A stretch of 64,000 nucleotides of DNA. Origin: Novosphingobium naphthalenivorans NBRC 102051 (GTDB lineage: Bacteria > Pseudomonadota > Alphaproteobacteria > Sphingomonadales > Sphingomonadaceae). Numbering within the stretch: the stretch's first letter is position 1; each line of letters opens with the position of its first letter. Below, one piece after another: positions 63,081-64,000 of this stretch. The notes below the pieces were generated by a model. It had not been told where the DNA came from and searched no databases. It saw only the letters and a program-made list of their open reading frames with translations. Where the stretch lies: contig NZ_BCTX01000009.1 in assembly GCF_001590985.1 (NCBI RefSeq), positions 1 through 64,000 of the forward strand. Direction: 5' to 3'. The position numbers and the translations under genes are program-made.

Positions 63081-63754
63081 GCCGCGCTCGCCGGAACGAT
63101 ACCTCCCGGCAGCCGGGCGTCCGGCGCGCGCCCGTAGAGCGGGCGGACATCGGTAATCAGGGCGCCGGGGGGCAGCCGGTGGAAAGCGCGGGCGTCGGGC
63201 CAGGCGGGGGCCGCCTTGCCATGCCCGCGCGCGGCCACGAGCGCTTCGGACTGGTTGCCCGCGACAATCTCTTCGGGCGTGGCAGCAGCGGCTGCGTCCG
63301 GGCGCAGGGAGGCCAGCGGGCGTGACGGATTGCCTGCCGCATCGAAGCCCTGCACGAACCATTCGCCGTGGCCGCCGGTCATGGCGACGCCGGCGGGAAC
63401 GGCGCCATGGGTCTCGCGGGCGATCGCGGCGACCAGGGCCAGGCTGGCATAGCCGGCAATATCCGCGCCCCAGGCGAGCGCGAGGGCGCGGGCAGCGGCG
63501 AGGCCGACCCTCACGCCGGTGAAGCTGCCCGGGCCCAGCGAAACGACGATGTGGTCTGCCTTTCCGCGTCCGGGCAGCGCGGCGATCATCGGCACCAGTG
63601 CTTCGGCATGGCCGCGCCCCAGCATCCGGAATTCCCCGGCGGCCATCGCGCCGTTCTCGAACAGCGCGACCGAACAGGCGTCGGTGGCGGAATCGATCAC
63701 GAGGGTGCGGCCCTCGCGCAGGGTGGGAAGCGGGGCGTTTTCTGGTGTCGTCAC
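63077..63754 (-). CDS. tsaB: tRNA threonylcarbamoyladenosine biosynthesis protein TsaB
   Basis: Actin-like-fold partner of TsaD in t6A tRNA modification. 225 residues with the N-terminal phosphate strand LVIDSATDACSVALFENG, EFRMLGRGHAEALVPMI, and the hallmark VSLGPGSFTGVRVGLAAARALALAWGA. As usual for TsaB, the metal site of TsaD is absent. The C-terminus is proline/alanine-rich. Followed by the overlapping rimI gene; NifU-like gene upstream. Confidence 0.94.
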   Translation of the reverse strand: MTTPENAPLPTLREGRTLVIDSATDACSVALFENGAMAAGEFRMLGRGHAEALVPMIAALPGRGKADHIVVSLGPGSFTGVRVGLAAARALALAWGADIAGYASLALVAAIARETHGAVPAGVAMTGGHGEWFVQGFDAAGNPSRPLASLRPDAAAAATPEEIVAGNQSEALVAARGHGKAAPAWPDARAFHRLPPGALITDVRPLYGRAPDARLPGGIVPASAA

Positions 63755-63776
63755 GGTCCGATCTGCCTGCCGCTTG

Positions 63777-64000
63777 TCAGGCGGCCCGGACTTCGGTCAC
63801 TTCCGGAACGTAGTGCTTGAGCAGGCTTTCGATCCCGTGTTTGAGTGTGGCGGTCGAGGAAGGGCAGCCCGAGCAGGCGCCCTGCATCGTCAGATAGACC
63901 ACGCCTTCGCGAAAGCCGCGATAGACGATGTCGCCGCCATCGTTGGCCACGGCCGGGCGCACGCGGGTTTCGATCAGTTCGCGGATCTGTGCGACAATAT
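63777..64000 (-). CDS. NifU-like Fe-S cluster scaffold protein, 3' part only
   Basis: The last ~74 codons of the gene lie in the window; the start is beyond the right edge. The sequence [29 protein letters not shown], then [38 protein letters not shown] is the NifU C-terminal domain with the CxxC cluster ligands (GACSGCPSS). It transfers or carries Fe-S clusters. An N-terminal Nfu domain is expected but cannot be seen. On the same strand as tsaB-rimI. Confidence 0.9.
   Translation of the reverse strand, partial: IVAQIRELIETRVRPAVANDGGDIVYRGFREGVVYLTMQGACSGCPSSTATLKHGIESLLKHYVPEVTEVRAA

Overview
The window is a GC-rich chromosomal segment of an alphaproteobacterium, most likely a member of Sphingomonadales (Novosphingobium or a close relative). 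The signs are three large TonB-dependent receptors, a Ros/MucR regulator, an MlaE permease with a fused STAS domain, an ATP12-type F1 chaperone, an ispH-thrB-rnhA block, a GatCAB amidotransferase and RpoH-type promoter spacing. The genus is inferred from general knowledge of these families; no database search was possible. No rRNA, tRNA, CRISPR array, transposase or phage gene was seen.

Layout. 1-17.9 kb is mostly housekeeping: 5' end of queE, valS, an mlaEFD-lipoprotein phospholipid transport operon, an outer-membrane barrel protein, a tightly coupled reverse-strand operon (fluC, pseudouridine synthase, HAD phosphatase, small membrane protein, ATP12 chaperone, Nmad3-like protein), rpsU, an FKBP isomerase and gatC-gatA-gatB. 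18-26 kb holds an M16 protease, a TonB-dependent receptor divergent from a DUF2478 gene, and a secreted subtilase. clpB follows, with a good RpoH-type promoter.

28.7-39.8 kb is the most distinctive accessory region. Two paralogous TonB-dependent receptors with nearly identical signal-peptide starts and related 5' leaders flank two small exported proteins, a TPR-sulfotransferase and a TPR-2OG-Fe(II) oxygenase. I infer that these form a functional unit (receptor, ligand or receptor modification, uptake), but the substrate is unknown.

39.9-45.9 kb holds an SDR-TetR-mtnP operon and a copper module: SHOCT membrane protein, cueR, copA with a 19-bp-spacer MerR-type promoter, and a Met/Gly-rich exported protein. 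46-53.5 kb is a Tad/Flp pilus operon (cpaA, B, C, D, E, tadB, tadC) that lacks the usual tadA/cpaF ATPase at its expected place. 53.6-64 kb returns to mostly core genes: an alpha/beta hydrolase and FAD oxidase, a DUF1508 protein, a FUSC protein, rnhA-thrB-ispH, a lipoprotein, plsC, fur/mur, mucR, rimI, tsaB and the 5'-truncated end of a NifU-like gene.

Non-coding structure is unusually rich. It includes a 131-nt fully closed cloverleaf-like element after valS, REP-type palindromes after the mla operon and inside the gat operon, a ~97-bp tandem duplication in a TonB-receptor leader, and a 270-bp mirrored element with 34-bp imperfect inverted arms between ispH and the next gene.
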